DNA of 52,431 nt from an uncultured Treponema sp. (GTDB taxonomy: Bacteria; Spirochaetota; Spirochaetia; Treponematales; Treponemataceae): NCBI GenBank assembly GCA_937877515.1, contig CALFIX010000032.1:1-52431 (forward strand), given 5' to 3'. The position numbers were made by a program, and so were the translations under genes. The notes below the pieces were generated by a model. The model worked only from the letters and a program-made list of their open reading frames with translations, had not been told where the DNA came from and did no database searches. Below, piece after piece: positions 10,132-18,360 of the stretch. How positions within the stretch are numbered: position 1 is the first letter of the stretch; each line of letters begins with the position of its first letter.

Positions 10132-11124
10132 ATGACAAGTATAGAGTCTCGGGGTAATGTAATAGGTTTTTCTCTAACGGCAGTTATATGCTTTGTTTTT
10201 ATTGTTTTGTGTTTTACGATAAAGATAGAAAAAAAGCCTGTTTATAAAACTATACAGATTCAGCTTGCCTCTGTTTCTCCTGCTCCCGTAAAAAATTCAA
10301 CTCCGGCAAAAGAAACTGTAAAATCTTCTGTTTCTTCAAAAGCTTCTGAAAGTAAGGCGTCTTCCTCAAAATCCAGTGAAAAGGAAAAAGCTTCTGTTTC
10401 TAAGTCATCTGCATCTAATAAAACTAAAACTGAGCCTGCAAAACAGGTTTCAAAACCTGTAGAACAGAAAAATTCATCTCCGACTGTTTATAAAAAGAGT
10501 GTGGAAGAGCTTATAGCTGAGCAGCAGAACACGGCTAAAAAAAAGCTTGTTTGGGATGACAGTATGTTTGATGACGTTGATTCAGAACCGTCTGCTTCTT
10601 CCTCTTCCGTTCTTGCTACGGCAAAAAGTGGTTTTAGCGGCTCAGAAGGTACATCCTTGTCGGAGAGTGAGATTTCAAAAGAATCAGAAAGTAATGCCCA
10701 TACAATGAACAATGTTTCAAGCAATACGGAATATGCCTTAAAAGCAATAAGAGACCAGCAGTATTCCGTAACTGTCGCAGATAATGTTGTTGGAAAAGTT
10801 TCTGCAAAAATTTCTTCGGCAAACGGACAGAATAATCTGCAGATGTCAGATGGAAAGCTTCGTGAGCTTTTGTATCCAAAGAAACCAACAATTATCATAA
10901 GTGAAAACAGTGCAAAAGAAGTTGATGTCACTCGCAATGTAGAGATTTCTTTTGTAGTAAGTGCCGCAGGACTTGTAGCTCGTGAAGGAATAGATTTTAA
11001 GCCTGCAGCATTATTACCTTTAAAGGTTCAAAACGAGATAAAAGACCAAATTTCTACATGGAGGTTTTCTGCGGACACTCAAAGCTCAACTGCCGTCCTT
11101 CAATATACGCTGGAAATTCGTTAG
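10132..11124 (+). CDS. TonB-like energy transducer
   Basis: A 330-residue protein with a single N-terminal membrane helix (VIGFSLTAVICFVFIVLCF), a long Ser/Lys/Pro/Glu-rich linker (about residues 50-200) suited to spanning the periplasm, and a C-terminal domain (about 255-330) with TonB-like pattern: VEISFVVSAAGLV followed by a region ending WRFSADTQSSTAVLQYTLEI. Position directly after exbB-exbD supports a TonB/TolA role. The linker is Ser/Lys-rich rather than the usual Pro/Lys- or Pro/Glu-rich type. Likely the last gene of the operon; a hairpin follows 52 bases later. A TolA-like role cannot be excluded. Confidence 0.82.
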   Translation: MTSIESRGNVIGFSLTAVICFVFIVLCFTIKIEKKPVYKTIQIQLASVSPAPVKNSTPAKETVKSSVSSKASESKASSSKSSEKEKASVSKSSASNKTKTEPAKQVSKPVEQKNSSPTVYKKSVEELIAEQQNTAKKKLVWDDSMFDDVDSEPSASSSSVLATAKSGFSGSEGTSLSESEISKESESNAHTMNNVSSNTEYALKAIRDQQYSVTVADNVVGKVSAKISSANGQNNLQMSDGKLRELLYPKKPTIIISENSAKEVDVTRNVEISFVVSAAGLVAREGIDFKPAALLPLKVQNEIKDQISTWRFSADTQSSTAVLQYTLEIR

Positions 11125-11176
11125 CGTTTTTAATTTGCACTGCGTAAAAACACCTCTTTCGCTTGACACGCGGGAT

Positions 11177-11196
11177 ATAACAGCTTCCGCTGTTAT
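11177..11196 (+). terminator. Hairpin after the TonB-like gene
   Basis: Perfect 8-bp stem ATAACAGC/GCTGTTAT with loop TTCC, 52 bases after the TonB-like stop. No T-run follows directly, so it may be a weak terminator or an mRNA 3'-end stabiliser rather than a classic intrinsic terminator. Confidence 0.4.
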
Positions 11197-11224
11197 TGCA
11201 CCAAAATGTTCATAATGATATACT
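11196..11224 (+). promoter_or_regulatory. leuB promoter
   Basis: TTGCAC at 11196-11201, a 17-base spacer and TATACT at 11219-11224, with extended TGA directly before the -10 box. This predicts a start near 11231 and a leader of about 80 bases before leuB. Confidence 0.6.
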
Positions 11225-11232
11225 CCTTTTAG

Positions 11233-11257
11233 TCTTACTTTAGAAAGTTTAGTAAGA
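11233..11257 (+). other. 5' stem-loop in the leuB leader
   Basis: A 7-bp stem TCTTACT/AGTAAGA with an 11-base AT-rich loop. It would lie almost at the very 5' end of the predicted leuB transcript, where it could protect the RNA. I see no leucine-rich leader peptide, T-box motif or terminator/antiterminator pair. Confidence 0.4.
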
Positions 11258-11309
11258 TTAAAACGCACAGATAAATGCCTCAACGGCAGTCATATTAGGA
11301 GATACAAAA

Positions 11310-12398
11310 ATGGAAAAGAACATTGCCCTTATTCCGGGAGACGGAATCGGTCCTGATGTAGTACAGGAAGCAGTTAACGTACTTGACGCTATTGCAAAAA
11401 AGTATGGACACAAGTGGAATTATACAAACGTAATTGCAGGCGGCTCAGCAATTGATAAGTGGGGAAATCCCCTTCCGCAGGATCAGCTTGACATCTGTTT
11501 AAAAAGCGACGCAACACTTTTAGGTGCCGTTGGCGGACCAAAGTGGGATAACGTTGCTCCAGAGATTCGCCCTGAAAAGGCACTTTTAGGCCTTCGCGGT
11601 GGAATGAAAGTTTACGCAAACCTTCGCCCTGCCGTAATGTTCAAGCAGCTGAAAGACGCCTGTCCATTAAAAGACGAAATCGTTGGAGAGGGGCTGGACA
11701 TCCTTATCGTACGCGAGCTTATTTCCGGTATTTACTTTGGTGAGCGCGGAACTGCCGCTGACGGAAAGAGTGCATGGGACACAGAAAAGTACACTTGGGA
11801 AGAAATTGAACGCATCGTACGCATGGGATTTGAGTTTGCCGAGAAGAGACAGAAGCATCTTACTGTAATCGATAAGGCCAACATCTTAAACTCAAGCCGC
11901 TTATGGAGAAAAGTTGCAGAAACTGTTCACGAAGAATATAAAGACGTAACTTTGGACTTCCTCTATATCGACAACGCTGCAATGCAGTTGGTCCGCAACC
12001 CACGCCAGTTTGACGTTATTGCAACAAGCAACATGTTTGGCGACATCCTGTCTGACGAAGCAAGTCAGATTACAGGTTCAATTGGAATGCTTGCAAGTGC
12101 TTCTTTAGGTTCCTCTGGTCCAGGCCTTTATGAACCGATTCACGGTTCTGCTCCTGATATTGCAGGTAAAGATTTAGCTAACCCTCTTGCAACAATTCTT
12201 TCTGCAGCAATGTTACTCCGCTACAGCTTTGGTCTTGAGGAAGAAGCAAAGTGCATAGAAAATGCAGTACAGGCTGTTCTTGATGCAGGTTACCGCACAG
12301 GCGACATTGCCGGCGACAAACGCGATGCCCTTAAGGCAGAAGGAAAACTTGTCGGTACAAAAAAGATGGGGAGCCTTGTTGTAGAGGCACTTAAATAG
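11310..12398 (+). CDS. leuB: 3-isopropylmalate dehydrogenase
   Basis: A 362-residue cytoplasmic enzyme of leucine synthesis: NAD-dependent oxidative decarboxylation of 3-isopropylmalate to 2-ketoisocaproate. Family motifs are intact: GDGIGP near residue 10, ELISGIYFGERG, the metal-binding region SNMFGDILSDEASQITGSIG, and the nucleotide-binding GSAPDIAGKDLANP. Length matches LeuB rather than the related isocitrate dehydrogenases. The start ATG 11310 follows TAGGAG. It is monocistronic here, with its own promoter; leuA/leuC/leuD are not in the window. Confidence 0.97.
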   Translation: MEKNIALIPGDGIGPDVVQEAVNVLDAIAKKYGHKWNYTNVIAGGSAIDKWGNPLPQDQLDICLKSDATLLGAVGGPKWDNVAPEIRPEKALLGLRGGMKVYANLRPAVMFKQLKDACPLKDEIVGEGLDILIVRELISGIYFGERGTAADGKSAWDTEKYTWEEIERIVRMGFEFAEKRQKHLTVIDKANILNSSRLWRKVAETVHEEYKDVTLDFLYIDNAAMQLVRNPRQFDVIATSNMFGDILSDEASQITGSIGMLASASLGSSGPGLYEPIHGSAPDIAGKDLANPLATILSAAMLLRYSFGLEEEAKCIENAVQAVLDAGYRTGDIAGDKRDALKAEGKLVGTKKMGSLVVEALK

Positions 12399-12408
12399 AC
12401 CTTAAAAG

Positions 12409-12437
12409 TTGAATTCATTCCCCTTTTATGCTATAAT
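12409..12437 (+). promoter_or_regulatory. Promoter of the HD-GYP gene
   Basis: TTGAAT at 12409-12414, a 17-base spacer and a perfect TATAAT at 12432-12437 with extended TGC before it. The predicted start near 12444 leaves a leader of about 36 bases containing GGAG at 12467-12470. Confidence 0.75.
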
Positions 12438-12479
12438 AGGCACTGACTTTGATAAAAGACTGTCTTGGAGAAAAGGGGA

Positions 12480-14270
12480 ATGAGTGCACTTGCAGTTGAG
12501 CAGATAATTACAAACGCATCAGTACTGCTTTCTATTGCAAGTTTATTAATCATAGTTTGTCAGCCTGCTTCAAAAGAGCAGAAGCTGGCTATGACATACA
12601 CTCTTTTTTCTATAATTACTTGTCTTGGCTATGGCGGAATTATTTATTCCAATGGCAGTGAAGAGCTATTGGTCTTTGCCACAAAATTAAAATATGGTGG
12701 TGCCTTATGTGTTTCTATTACATTTTTACTTCTTCTCTTTTATATATATAAAGAAGTCCCTAAGTGGTTTACGTTTATTTTTGCTGCTTGTATTGCATTT
12801 TTCTTAATGCTTATTTTTAGCTTTGACGCAACAAGTGAATTTAGATTAAGTGACTTTAGAAGCTGGATGCATTTTATGAGCCGCTGGCTGTTTAAAGGTT
12901 ATTATCCGGAAGTTTCTGACGGCGTTCCGTTCTTACGAAAAATAAATGCATGGGGTCATACATTCTTTGTTCTTTTTACAATAGGTTATTCACTGGGATT
13001 TCTGGGAGTATTAATTCATGTTTTGGTAAAAAAATATCCCGTAGACAGAGTAAATTTTATTTTGCTTTATATAATTCTTACAATTCCGGCATATTTTTAT
13101 CTGTTTGAAAAAATCTTTATAAAGGTTAGCGGCTATGAATCACTTCCTGTGGTTCCTGTCGGTTTTGACATTTCCAATGCTCTTTTTGTCTATCTGATAG
13201 TTTACAGAAAATTCTGCGACGTAAACGTTCTTGCAACACCCGTTGTGTTTGATGCGGTAAATGTTCCTGCAGTAGTTTTGGATCGTAAAAAAAATATTAC
13301 AAATATAAATTCTATGGCGCAAAGTATATTCCCTACCCTGAATAAAGAGCTTATAGGTCGTAGTGCGGAACTTTATCTTTTTGCAGAATATGAAGGTCTC
13401 ATGTCTAGTCTTTTGATGGATGAAGCATATTGTAATTCAGAAGAAAGCTATATATACGGCAGCGGAAAAGTTTTTAGACCCCACATAAATGTTATAAAAA
13501 GCGGAAAACTGCTGCAGGGCTATGTTATCTGGCTGGATGATGTAACTCTTTTGCATGAATACAGGCAGCAATTAGAGCAGGAGGTGGAAGAAAAGACTTC
13601 TAAGCTTCAAGAAAACGTAGATAAAATGCGTGCCATGAGGGACCAGATGGTTTTGGGATTTTCTTCTATTGCTGAACATCATGACCTTTCTAGCAAAGGG
13701 CATATCAGACGTACTGCAAATTATACAGAAGCCATTGCACGAGAACTTTTGGAAGAGGGTAAGTTTAAGACAGAAATTGACCCTACTTTTGTAGAGATAA
13801 TGGGGCAGGTTGCTCCTTTACATGACATAGGCAAGACTTACATAGACCGGGGGCTTTTGGATAAGGCTGAAAAACTTACTCCTGAAGAGCGCAGCGTAAT
13901 GGAAATGCATACGGTAATGGGAGCTCAGTTTATTGAGACAACCATGAAACAGAATGTAGATCCTTTATATGCTAAAATGGCTTATGATGTTGCCTTAAGT
14001 CATCATGAATGGTGGAATGGCGAAGGTTATCCAAATAAAATAAGTGGTGAGCAGATACCTCTTTGTGCCCGCATCATGGCTGTTGCTGACGTTTATGATG
14101 CCCTTGTTACAAAAAGACCATACAAAAAAGTGTATACTTCTCAGACTGCTTACGAAATGATTCATGCACAGAGTGGAATTCAGTTTGACCCCCGCATTGT
14201 AGAAGCTTTTGAACGCTGCCGTGACCAAATAGAAATCATAAGACAGCATGTGGATGATACAAATTCTTAG
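12480..14270 (+). CDS. Membrane-bound HD-GYP cyclic-di-GMP phosphodiesterase
   Basis: About 596 residues. The N-terminal 250 residues form a 7-helix membrane module like those in 7TM histidine kinases. A PAS-like segment (about 260-365) and a coiled linker (EYRQQLEQEVEEKTSKLQ) follow, then an HD-GYP domain. Catalytic residues are present: HD at 448-449 (HDIGK), HH at 508-509 and GYP at 516-518 within HHEWWNGEGYP, where Asn replaces the more usual Asp. It probably hydrolyses cyclic-di-GMP in response to a membrane or intracellular ligand. ATG 12480 is chosen over TTG 12465 because the GGAG at 12467-12470 lies between them. Signal unknown. Confidence 0.9.
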   Translation: MSALAVEQIITNASVLLSIASLLIIVCQPASKEQKLAMTYTLFSIITCLGYGGIIYSNGSEELLVFATKLKYGGALCVSITFLLLLFYIYKEVPKWFTFIFAACIAFFLMLIFSFDATSEFRLSDFRSWMHFMSRWLFKGYYPEVSDGVPFLRKINAWGHTFFVLFTIGYSLGFLGVLIHVLVKKYPVDRVNFILLYIILTIPAYFYLFEKIFIKVSGYESLPVVPVGFDISNALFVYLIVYRKFCDVNVLATPVVFDAVNVPAVVLDRKKNITNINSMAQSIFPTLNKELIGRSAELYLFAEYEGLMSSLLMDEAYCNSEESYIYGSGKVFRPHINVIKSGKLLQGYVIWLDDVTLLHEYRQQLEQEVEEKTSKLQENVDKMRAMRDQMVLGFSSIAEHHDLSSKGHIRRTANYTEAIARELLEEGKFKTEIDPTFVEIMGQVAPLHDIGKTYIDRGLLDKAEKLTPEERSVMEMHTVMGAQFIETTMKQNVDPLYAKMAYDVALSHHEWWNGEGYPNKISGEQIPLCARIMAVADVYDALVTKRPYKKVYTSQTAYEMIHAQSGIQFDPRIVEAFERCRDQIEIIRQHVDDTNS

Positions 14271-14287
14271 AAAAAACTTGACGGCAT

Positions 14288-14320
14288 AAGCTTTTGAGTC
14301 CATAATAAAGTCAAAAGTTT
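14288..14320 (+). terminator. AT-rich hairpin after the HD-GYP gene
   Basis: Stem AAGCTTTTGA/TCAAAAGTTT with one G-U pair and a 13-base loop, followed by CTTAAAATT. Possible weak terminator 18 bases after the stop codon. Confidence 0.35.
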
Positions 14321-14381
14321 CTTAAAATTAAAATTTTTAGAGATTTTATTAAAAAAACATTAAAAAAATTGGGAGATTATT

Positions 14382-15536
14382 ATGGCTCAGCTTTTTGTTT
14401 CTGGCGGAGAATCTTATTTTGGTCAGGGAGCTGTTTCTTGCCTTTCCGATATATTTAAAAAGTATAAGTTTGAAAGAATTGTTGTTGTTTCAGATGCAGA
14501 AATCGTAAATGCAGGCGTAATTCAGAGTGTTGTAAAACTTCTTGCAAAAAATAGAATCATTTACCAGGTTTTTGACAAAGTTTATCATAATCCTACAGTA
14601 GCAAACGTAAAGGCAGGTGTAGAACTTGCGACATCTTTTAATACAGATGCTTTTATTGCCGTAGGAGGAGGTTCTGTTTTAGATGCTGCAAAAGCCATGT
14701 CTTTAATGTGTGCTAACAGAGAAATTACAGATATTCGTAAACTGGAAGGCGATGTTAATAAAACAAAAAACAAAGCCATGCCTTTAATTGCAATCCCGAC
14801 AAACTTTTCTAGCGGCTCAGAAGTTTCCAGCGTCTTTATGCTTAGCGACATGAACAATAATAGAAAAATCAGCTGCAAAGATAAAAATTGCATTCCTCAG
14901 GAAGTTATTATAGATCCTGATTTTGTCTTAAGCTTAAAAGCAAGGCAGACGGCTCTTTCATGCGCTTCATTATTTGCTCTTGCCGTAGAAAGTTATTTAA
15001 GTGCAAAAGCCTGGTCTGTTACTGAATATTATAGCTTACAGGCTGTCAAACTGATTTTAGAAAATGCAAAATCTGCTGTAAATAAAAATGTGAAGGCTAA
15101 AGAAAATCTTTTAAATGCGCAGTATTTTGCAGGTCTTGCTTCTTCTAACGGTGGCCTGGCCCTTATGCATGCTTTAAGTAATGCCTTAGAGGTTACGCAT
15201 GATGTAAACCACGGAGTTTCCTGTTCCCTTCTGCTGATTCCTGTTCTTAAATTTAATGCGCCATCTTCTGGCAGTAAGTATAAAGATTTAGCTATTGCCA
15301 TGGGTGCTAAGGTAAGCGATAAAGCAAGTCCTGCTGATTACAGAAAAACTTTTATAAATGCAGTGACAAAATTTTTCAAGGAATTGGGTGTGCCCAAAAA
15401 GCTTTCTGAAGTTGGAGTAAAAATTAATGATGGTGATTTTATGGCGGAATGTGTCTTAAAAGATGTTCACACTCAAGATAATCTAAAAGAAGTAAGTAAA
15501 CGCAAGGTTCTGGAAATTTATAAGGGCATTGCGTAA
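14382..15536 (+). CDS. Iron-dependent alcohol dehydrogenase-like protein with degraded metal site
   Basis: A 384-residue member of the Fe-ADH (FucO/AdhE-C) family by length and fold motifs. The NAD(P)-binding GGGSVLDAAKA (95-105) and PTNFSSGSEVS (139-149) are intact. In FucO the metal is held by Asp196, His200, His263 and His277. Here the aligned positions are Ser196, Leu200, His263 and His277, and the conserved His267 is Asn, so half of the metal site is gone. The alignment is anchored by ESYLSAKAW (203-211) and MHAL...NHG (262-278). Either a metal-independent activity, a cofactor-binding regulator, or a decaying enzyme. Start ATG 14382 follows GGGAG. Confidence 0.85.
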   Translation: MAQLFVSGGESYFGQGAVSCLSDIFKKYKFERIVVVSDAEIVNAGVIQSVVKLLAKNRIIYQVFDKVYHNPTVANVKAGVELATSFNTDAFIAVGGGSVLDAAKAMSLMCANREITDIRKLEGDVNKTKNKAMPLIAIPTNFSSGSEVSSVFMLSDMNNNRKISCKDKNCIPQEVIIDPDFVLSLKARQTALSCASLFALAVESYLSAKAWSVTEYYSLQAVKLILENAKSAVNKNVKAKENLLNAQYFAGLASSNGGLALMHALSNALEVTHDVNHGVSCSLLLIPVLKFNAPSSGSKYKDLAIAMGAKVSDKASPADYRKTFINAVTKFFKELGVPKKLSEVGVKINDGDFMAECVLKDVHTQDNLKEVSKRKVLEIYKGIA

Positions 15537-15560
15537 AAATAAATTCATAAGGAGAGTTTT

Positions 15561-15935
15561 ATGAAAAAGATTTTGGCTTTTGCTTTAGCTGCAGCATTAA
15601 GCGTTGCAGGAGCATTTGCTCTTGATTTGGGGGGAATTCAGGGAACATGGCAGGATGCAAAATGGGATGCAAACTGGACATTTAGCGCAGACGGACATAT
15701 CCGTCTAACTAAGGCAAGTTCTGGAGAACAGGTTTATGATTTTACAGATGGAACGATTCAGAACTTTAAAGTAAATGCTGGGGCAAGTGGGGTAACAATC
15801 AGCTTTGACTGTAAGGAAACGGAACGTTCTTATTCATTTACAAAACCTGTCGCATTAAATGCAGATTTAGACATGACGGTAACACCAAAGTGGAACGCAC
15901 CTAAATACGATACAAAAATTAAGTTTAAAAAATAG
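15561..15935 (+). CDS. Small secreted protein, unknown
   Basis: A 124-residue protein with a clean signal peptide (KKILAFALAAALSVAGAFA) and a mature part of about 105 residues rich in beta-type strands, starting GGIQGTWQDAKWDANWTFSADG. The G-x-W opening recalls lipocalin-like small barrels, but I cannot assign it. It has a strong AAGGAGAG ribosome site and lies 24 bases after the Fe-ADH-like gene, so the two may be co-transcribed. Probably periplasmic. Confidence 0.75.
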   Translation: MKKILAFALAAALSVAGAFALDLGGIQGTWQDAKWDANWTFSADGHIRLTKASSGEQVYDFTDGTIQNFKVNAGASGVTISFDCKETERSYSFTKPVALNADLDMTVTPKWNAPKYDTKIKFKK

Positions 15936-15993
15936 ATTTTCTGTTATAGAAATTGGCTTCAAGTGAGGATCTGTTCCGAAAGAGTCGTTGGCC

Positions 15994-16016
15994 GCAGGCT
16001 CCCTGCATAATTTTTT
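15994..16016 (+). terminator. Terminator after the small secreted protein
   Basis: Stem GCAGG/CCTGC with a 3-base loop, then ATAA and six T. It lies 58 bases after the stop. A larger pairing (AATTGGC at 15951-15957 with GCCAATT at 16037-16043, followed by more T) encloses it and may form an alternative structure. Confidence 0.5.
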
Positions 16017-16103
16017 CGTACCGGCTTCTTGCTTACGCCAATTTTTTTTGCTGGCAAATTTGTTTTAGAATTTTTATGCCGTAAGAATCAGGAAGGTAAA
16101 AAA

Positions 16104-17441
16104 ATGTATTCAAAAAATGATGTGGCTCCTTTTCCTCCAATGGGATGGAACAGCTACGACTACTACAACACAATAGTTACAGAAGAAGATGTTAGAAGAA
16201 ATGCCGATTACATGGCTTCTCACTTAAAAGAGCATGGCTGGGAATACGTTGTGGTAGATATTCAGTGGTCAGACCCGAATGCAGGTTCCACATGTCCGCA
16301 AATTCAATACGTACCATTTACTCATTTTTGTTTAGATGAGTATTCACGTCAAATTCCAGCTGAAAATAGATTTCCTTCCAGTAAGGGGGGCAAAGGTTTT
16401 AAGCCTTTGGCAGATTATATTCATAACCTTGGACTTAAGTTCGGTATTCACATAATGAGAGGTGTTCCCCGCTATGCTGCTCATACGCATATGAGTGTTA
16501 TGGGAACAGATTTAACTGCGGATAAAATTGCAAACCCTTTTAGTGTAAGTAAGTGGAACGGAGACATGTACGGTCTTTTAACAGATACAGAAGCTCACTT
16601 AAAAGGTGCAGGTGCATATTATGACAGTATATTTGCTTTGTATGCTGAATGGGGTGTTGATTTTGTAAAAGTCGATGATATTTGTAATACAAATATGTAT
16701 CCAAATGACCCTTATTCTGCACAGAAAGAAATAGAACTTATAAGTGAAGCCATTGAAAAATGCGGCCGGCCCATGGTGCTAAGTTTAAGCCCCGGACCTG
16801 CTGTTATAGAAAAAGCGTGGCACTTAGAGCAGCATGCAAATATGTGGCGCATAACAGATGACTTTTGGGATAAGTGGGAACTTTTACGTGCCATGTTTGA
16901 GCGGTGCGAAGTATGGCAGAATCATGTAGGCGGCGGCTCTTGGCCTGATTGCGATATGATTCCTCTCAATCTCTTAAGTAAAGGCTTTGGTGCAGAAAGA
17001 AATACAAACTTTACTCGTGCAGAAGAGAGAACTATGTTTACATTGTGGAGCATCTTTAGAAGTCCACTTATTCTTGGAACTGAGTTACCTCTTTTAGATG
17101 AAGAAAGTCTTGCTTTAATTACAAATGACGAAGTCCTTGCCTTAAATAGACATAGTCACGGTGCTGTTCAAGTAAGAAGAAATGAAGAAGAATGTGTATG
17201 GCAGAGTTTTGGCGACGGCTGTCCTGCCAGGGGACAGGCACTTTTCTTAGCCCTGTTTAATTTAAGCGAAACAGAAAGGGACATAAGTGTAGATCTTAAA
17301 AAAATAAGAGGCATAAAAGAAAAGAATACCTATACTCCACGTAATTTGTGGAAAAAGGAAGATTTATTTCCTGTGCAGGGGAATGCCTTATTAAGCTTTA
17401 CTGTTGCACCTCATGATGCACTTCTTTTAAAACTAAATTGA
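16104..17441 (+). CDS. GH27-family glycosidase (probable alpha-galactosidase)
   Basis: A 445-residue cytoplasmic enzyme. Family 27 signatures: PPMGWNSYDYY near the N-terminus, YVVVDIQWSDP, and DFVKVDDIC with the predicted nucleophile Asp191. WRITDDFWDKW follows, with the predicted acid/base Asp253 four residues after Arg249. Also present are GGGSWPDCDM and SPLILG, then a C-terminal beta domain. No signal peptide, so it acts on imported sugars. ATG 16104 is chosen because GGAAGG at 16091-16096 precedes it; the longer ORF from 16029 adds a hydrophobic stretch with no ribosome site. GH27 also includes beta-L-arabinopyranosidases, so exact specificity is open. It stands just upstream of the beta-helix/VTC locus but ends in its own hairpin. 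Confidence 0.88.
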   Translation: MYSKNDVAPFPPMGWNSYDYYNTIVTEEDVRRNADYMASHLKEHGWEYVVVDIQWSDPNAGSTCPQIQYVPFTHFCLDEYSRQIPAENRFPSSKGGKGFKPLADYIHNLGLKFGIHIMRGVPRYAAHTHMSVMGTDLTADKIANPFSVSKWNGDMYGLLTDTEAHLKGAGAYYDSIFALYAEWGVDFVKVDDICNTNMYPNDPYSAQKEIELISEAIEKCGRPMVLSLSPGPAVIEKAWHLEQHANMWRITDDFWDKWELLRAMFERCEVWQNHVGGGSWPDCDMIPLNLLSKGFGAERNTNFTRAEERTMFTLWSIFRSPLILGTELPLLDEESLALITNDEVLALNRHSHGAVQVRRNEEECVWQSFGDGCPARGQALFLALFNLSETERDISVDLKKIRGIKEKNTYTPRNLWKKEDLFPVQGNALLSFTVAPHDALLLKLN

Positions 17442-17452
17442 TTTTTCAATTT
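17435..17452 (+). terminator. AT-rich hairpin at the end of the GH27 gene
   Basis: Stem AAATTGA/TCAATTT with a four-T loop, overlapping the GH27 stop codon and followed by TAATTC. Weak terminator candidate separating GH27 from the next transcription unit. Confidence 0.35.
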
Positions 17453-17479
17453 TAATTCAATAAAGAAAATAAAAAAGAG

Positions 17480-17488
17480 TGTTATAAT
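17480..17488 (+). promoter_or_regulatory. Extended -10 promoter of the beta-helix/VTC locus
   Basis: TGTTATAAT: a perfect TATAAT at 17483-17488 with an extended TG. No convincing -35 box at 17-bp spacing. It predicts a leader of about 12 bases that still contains AGAGG before the start at 17507. Confidence 0.55.
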
Positions 17489-17506
17489 TTGTCTTTAGAG
17501 GTTTTT

Positions 17507-18343
17507 ATGAAGAAGACTTTTATAGCACTCTTTTTTTGTGTGCCGCTATTTTTCTGTTCCTGTATAAAAAAAGAAGCTCCTGTAAAGATGAGCATAAATT
17601 ATGAAGAAGCAAGAGAAAATTTTTCCAAAGAATTTAAAGTAGAGCCAATGGATTCTTCTGTTGTGATTGGAAAAGACTTAGTTGTAATAGCTCCTCATGA
17701 AGAAGGACTAACATATACGCTTAGTGGTTATTTTAAAGGTCAAATTGTTAGTTCTACAAAAAATACAACCATAAGGCTTAATAATGTTTTTATAGAAAAC
17801 TCAGAAGGTAAGGCTGCCTTAAAGTGTGATGCCAAAACAGAAGTTTCCAGTGTAAAAGAAACTGAAAATTATATAGTTTCTTACGGTAGGAATAATTCTA
17901 AAAAGGCAGCTTTAATGAGCCGAAGGTCCTTAGTGCTGGGTGGTAGCGGAAAAATTTATATTTCTGGTTCTGTCTGGCATGGAATAGAAGCAGATGATGT
18001 TAAGTTAAAGGGAACTGGTTCATTTATTGTAAGCGGAACTAATAAAGGCTCTGCTTTAAAATGCGAAATGCTTACTGTTGAACCCGAAAAAAAATTTAAT
18101 GCTTATTTTATAAATTCTAAAAATGGAATAAAAGCTGATTCTAAAATTAGTATTTCTTCTGGAAATTTTTATCTGTACAATAATGAAACTGCCATGAAAA
18201 CAAATACAGAAAAAGATGACCCTAATAGAGCTCACTCAATAAAACTTTTGGGTGGAACTTTTTATACTCACGAAAATAAAAAAATTATTTCTACACAAAA
18301 GGATGCTTATTTTTTAGATAATGCAGATTTTGTAGAGGAATAA
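17507..18343 (+). CDS. Lipoprotein, Cthe_2159/DUF4353-like beta-helix (paralogue 1)
   Basis: A 278-residue protein with a signal peptide ending FFCSC (lipid-modified Cys19 predicted by relaxed spirochaetal rules). The mature part has repeated short strands (GSGKIYISGSVWHGIEADDVKLKG split over two turns, and KISISSGNFYLYNN, KLLGGTFYT) typical of the carbohydrate-binding Cthe_2159/DUF4353 group, which forms parallel beta-helices. It is clearly paralogous to the next gene: both share YTL(S/T)GYFKGQ, YFINSKNG and GNFY(L/F)Y(N/D)NETA. ATG 17507 is used rather than TTG 17489 because AGAGG at 17497-17501 lies between. First gene of the locus. The ligand is not known. Confidence 0.75.
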   Translation: MKKTFIALFFCVPLFFCSCIKKEAPVKMSINYEEARENFSKEFKVEPMDSSVVIGKDLVVIAPHEEGLTYTLSGYFKGQIVSSTKNTTIRLNNVFIENSEGKAALKCDAKTEVSSVKETENYIVSYGRNNSKKAALMSRRSLVLGGSGKIYISGSVWHGIEADDVKLKGTGSFIVSGTNKGSALKCEMLTVEPEKKFNAYFINSKNGIKADSKISISSGNFYLYNNETAMKTNTEKDDPNRAHSIKLLGGTFYTHENKKIISTQKDAYFLDNADFVEE

Positions 18344-18360
18344 TTTTAGGAGTTTCTTAT

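Noticed and set aside
10488..10937. 149-codon open frame on the minus strand
   Set aside because: It is the reverse complement of the Ser/Lys-rich linker and neighbouring part of the TonB-like gene; low complexity, no ribosome site, and the plus-strand gene is well supported.
11231..11309. Leucine attenuator or T-box in the leuB leader
   Set aside because: No Leu-rich leader peptide, no T-box consensus and no terminator with T-run; only a simple stem-loop is visible.
16029..16103. N-terminal extension of the GH27 protein looking like a signal peptide
   Set aside because: No ribosome site before it and it lies in a hairpin-rich terminator region; GGAAGG precedes ATG 16104.
15936..16103. tRNA or structured ncRNA gene
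   Set aside because: Pairings resemble terminator stems; no cloverleaf, T-loop or CCA end could be found.
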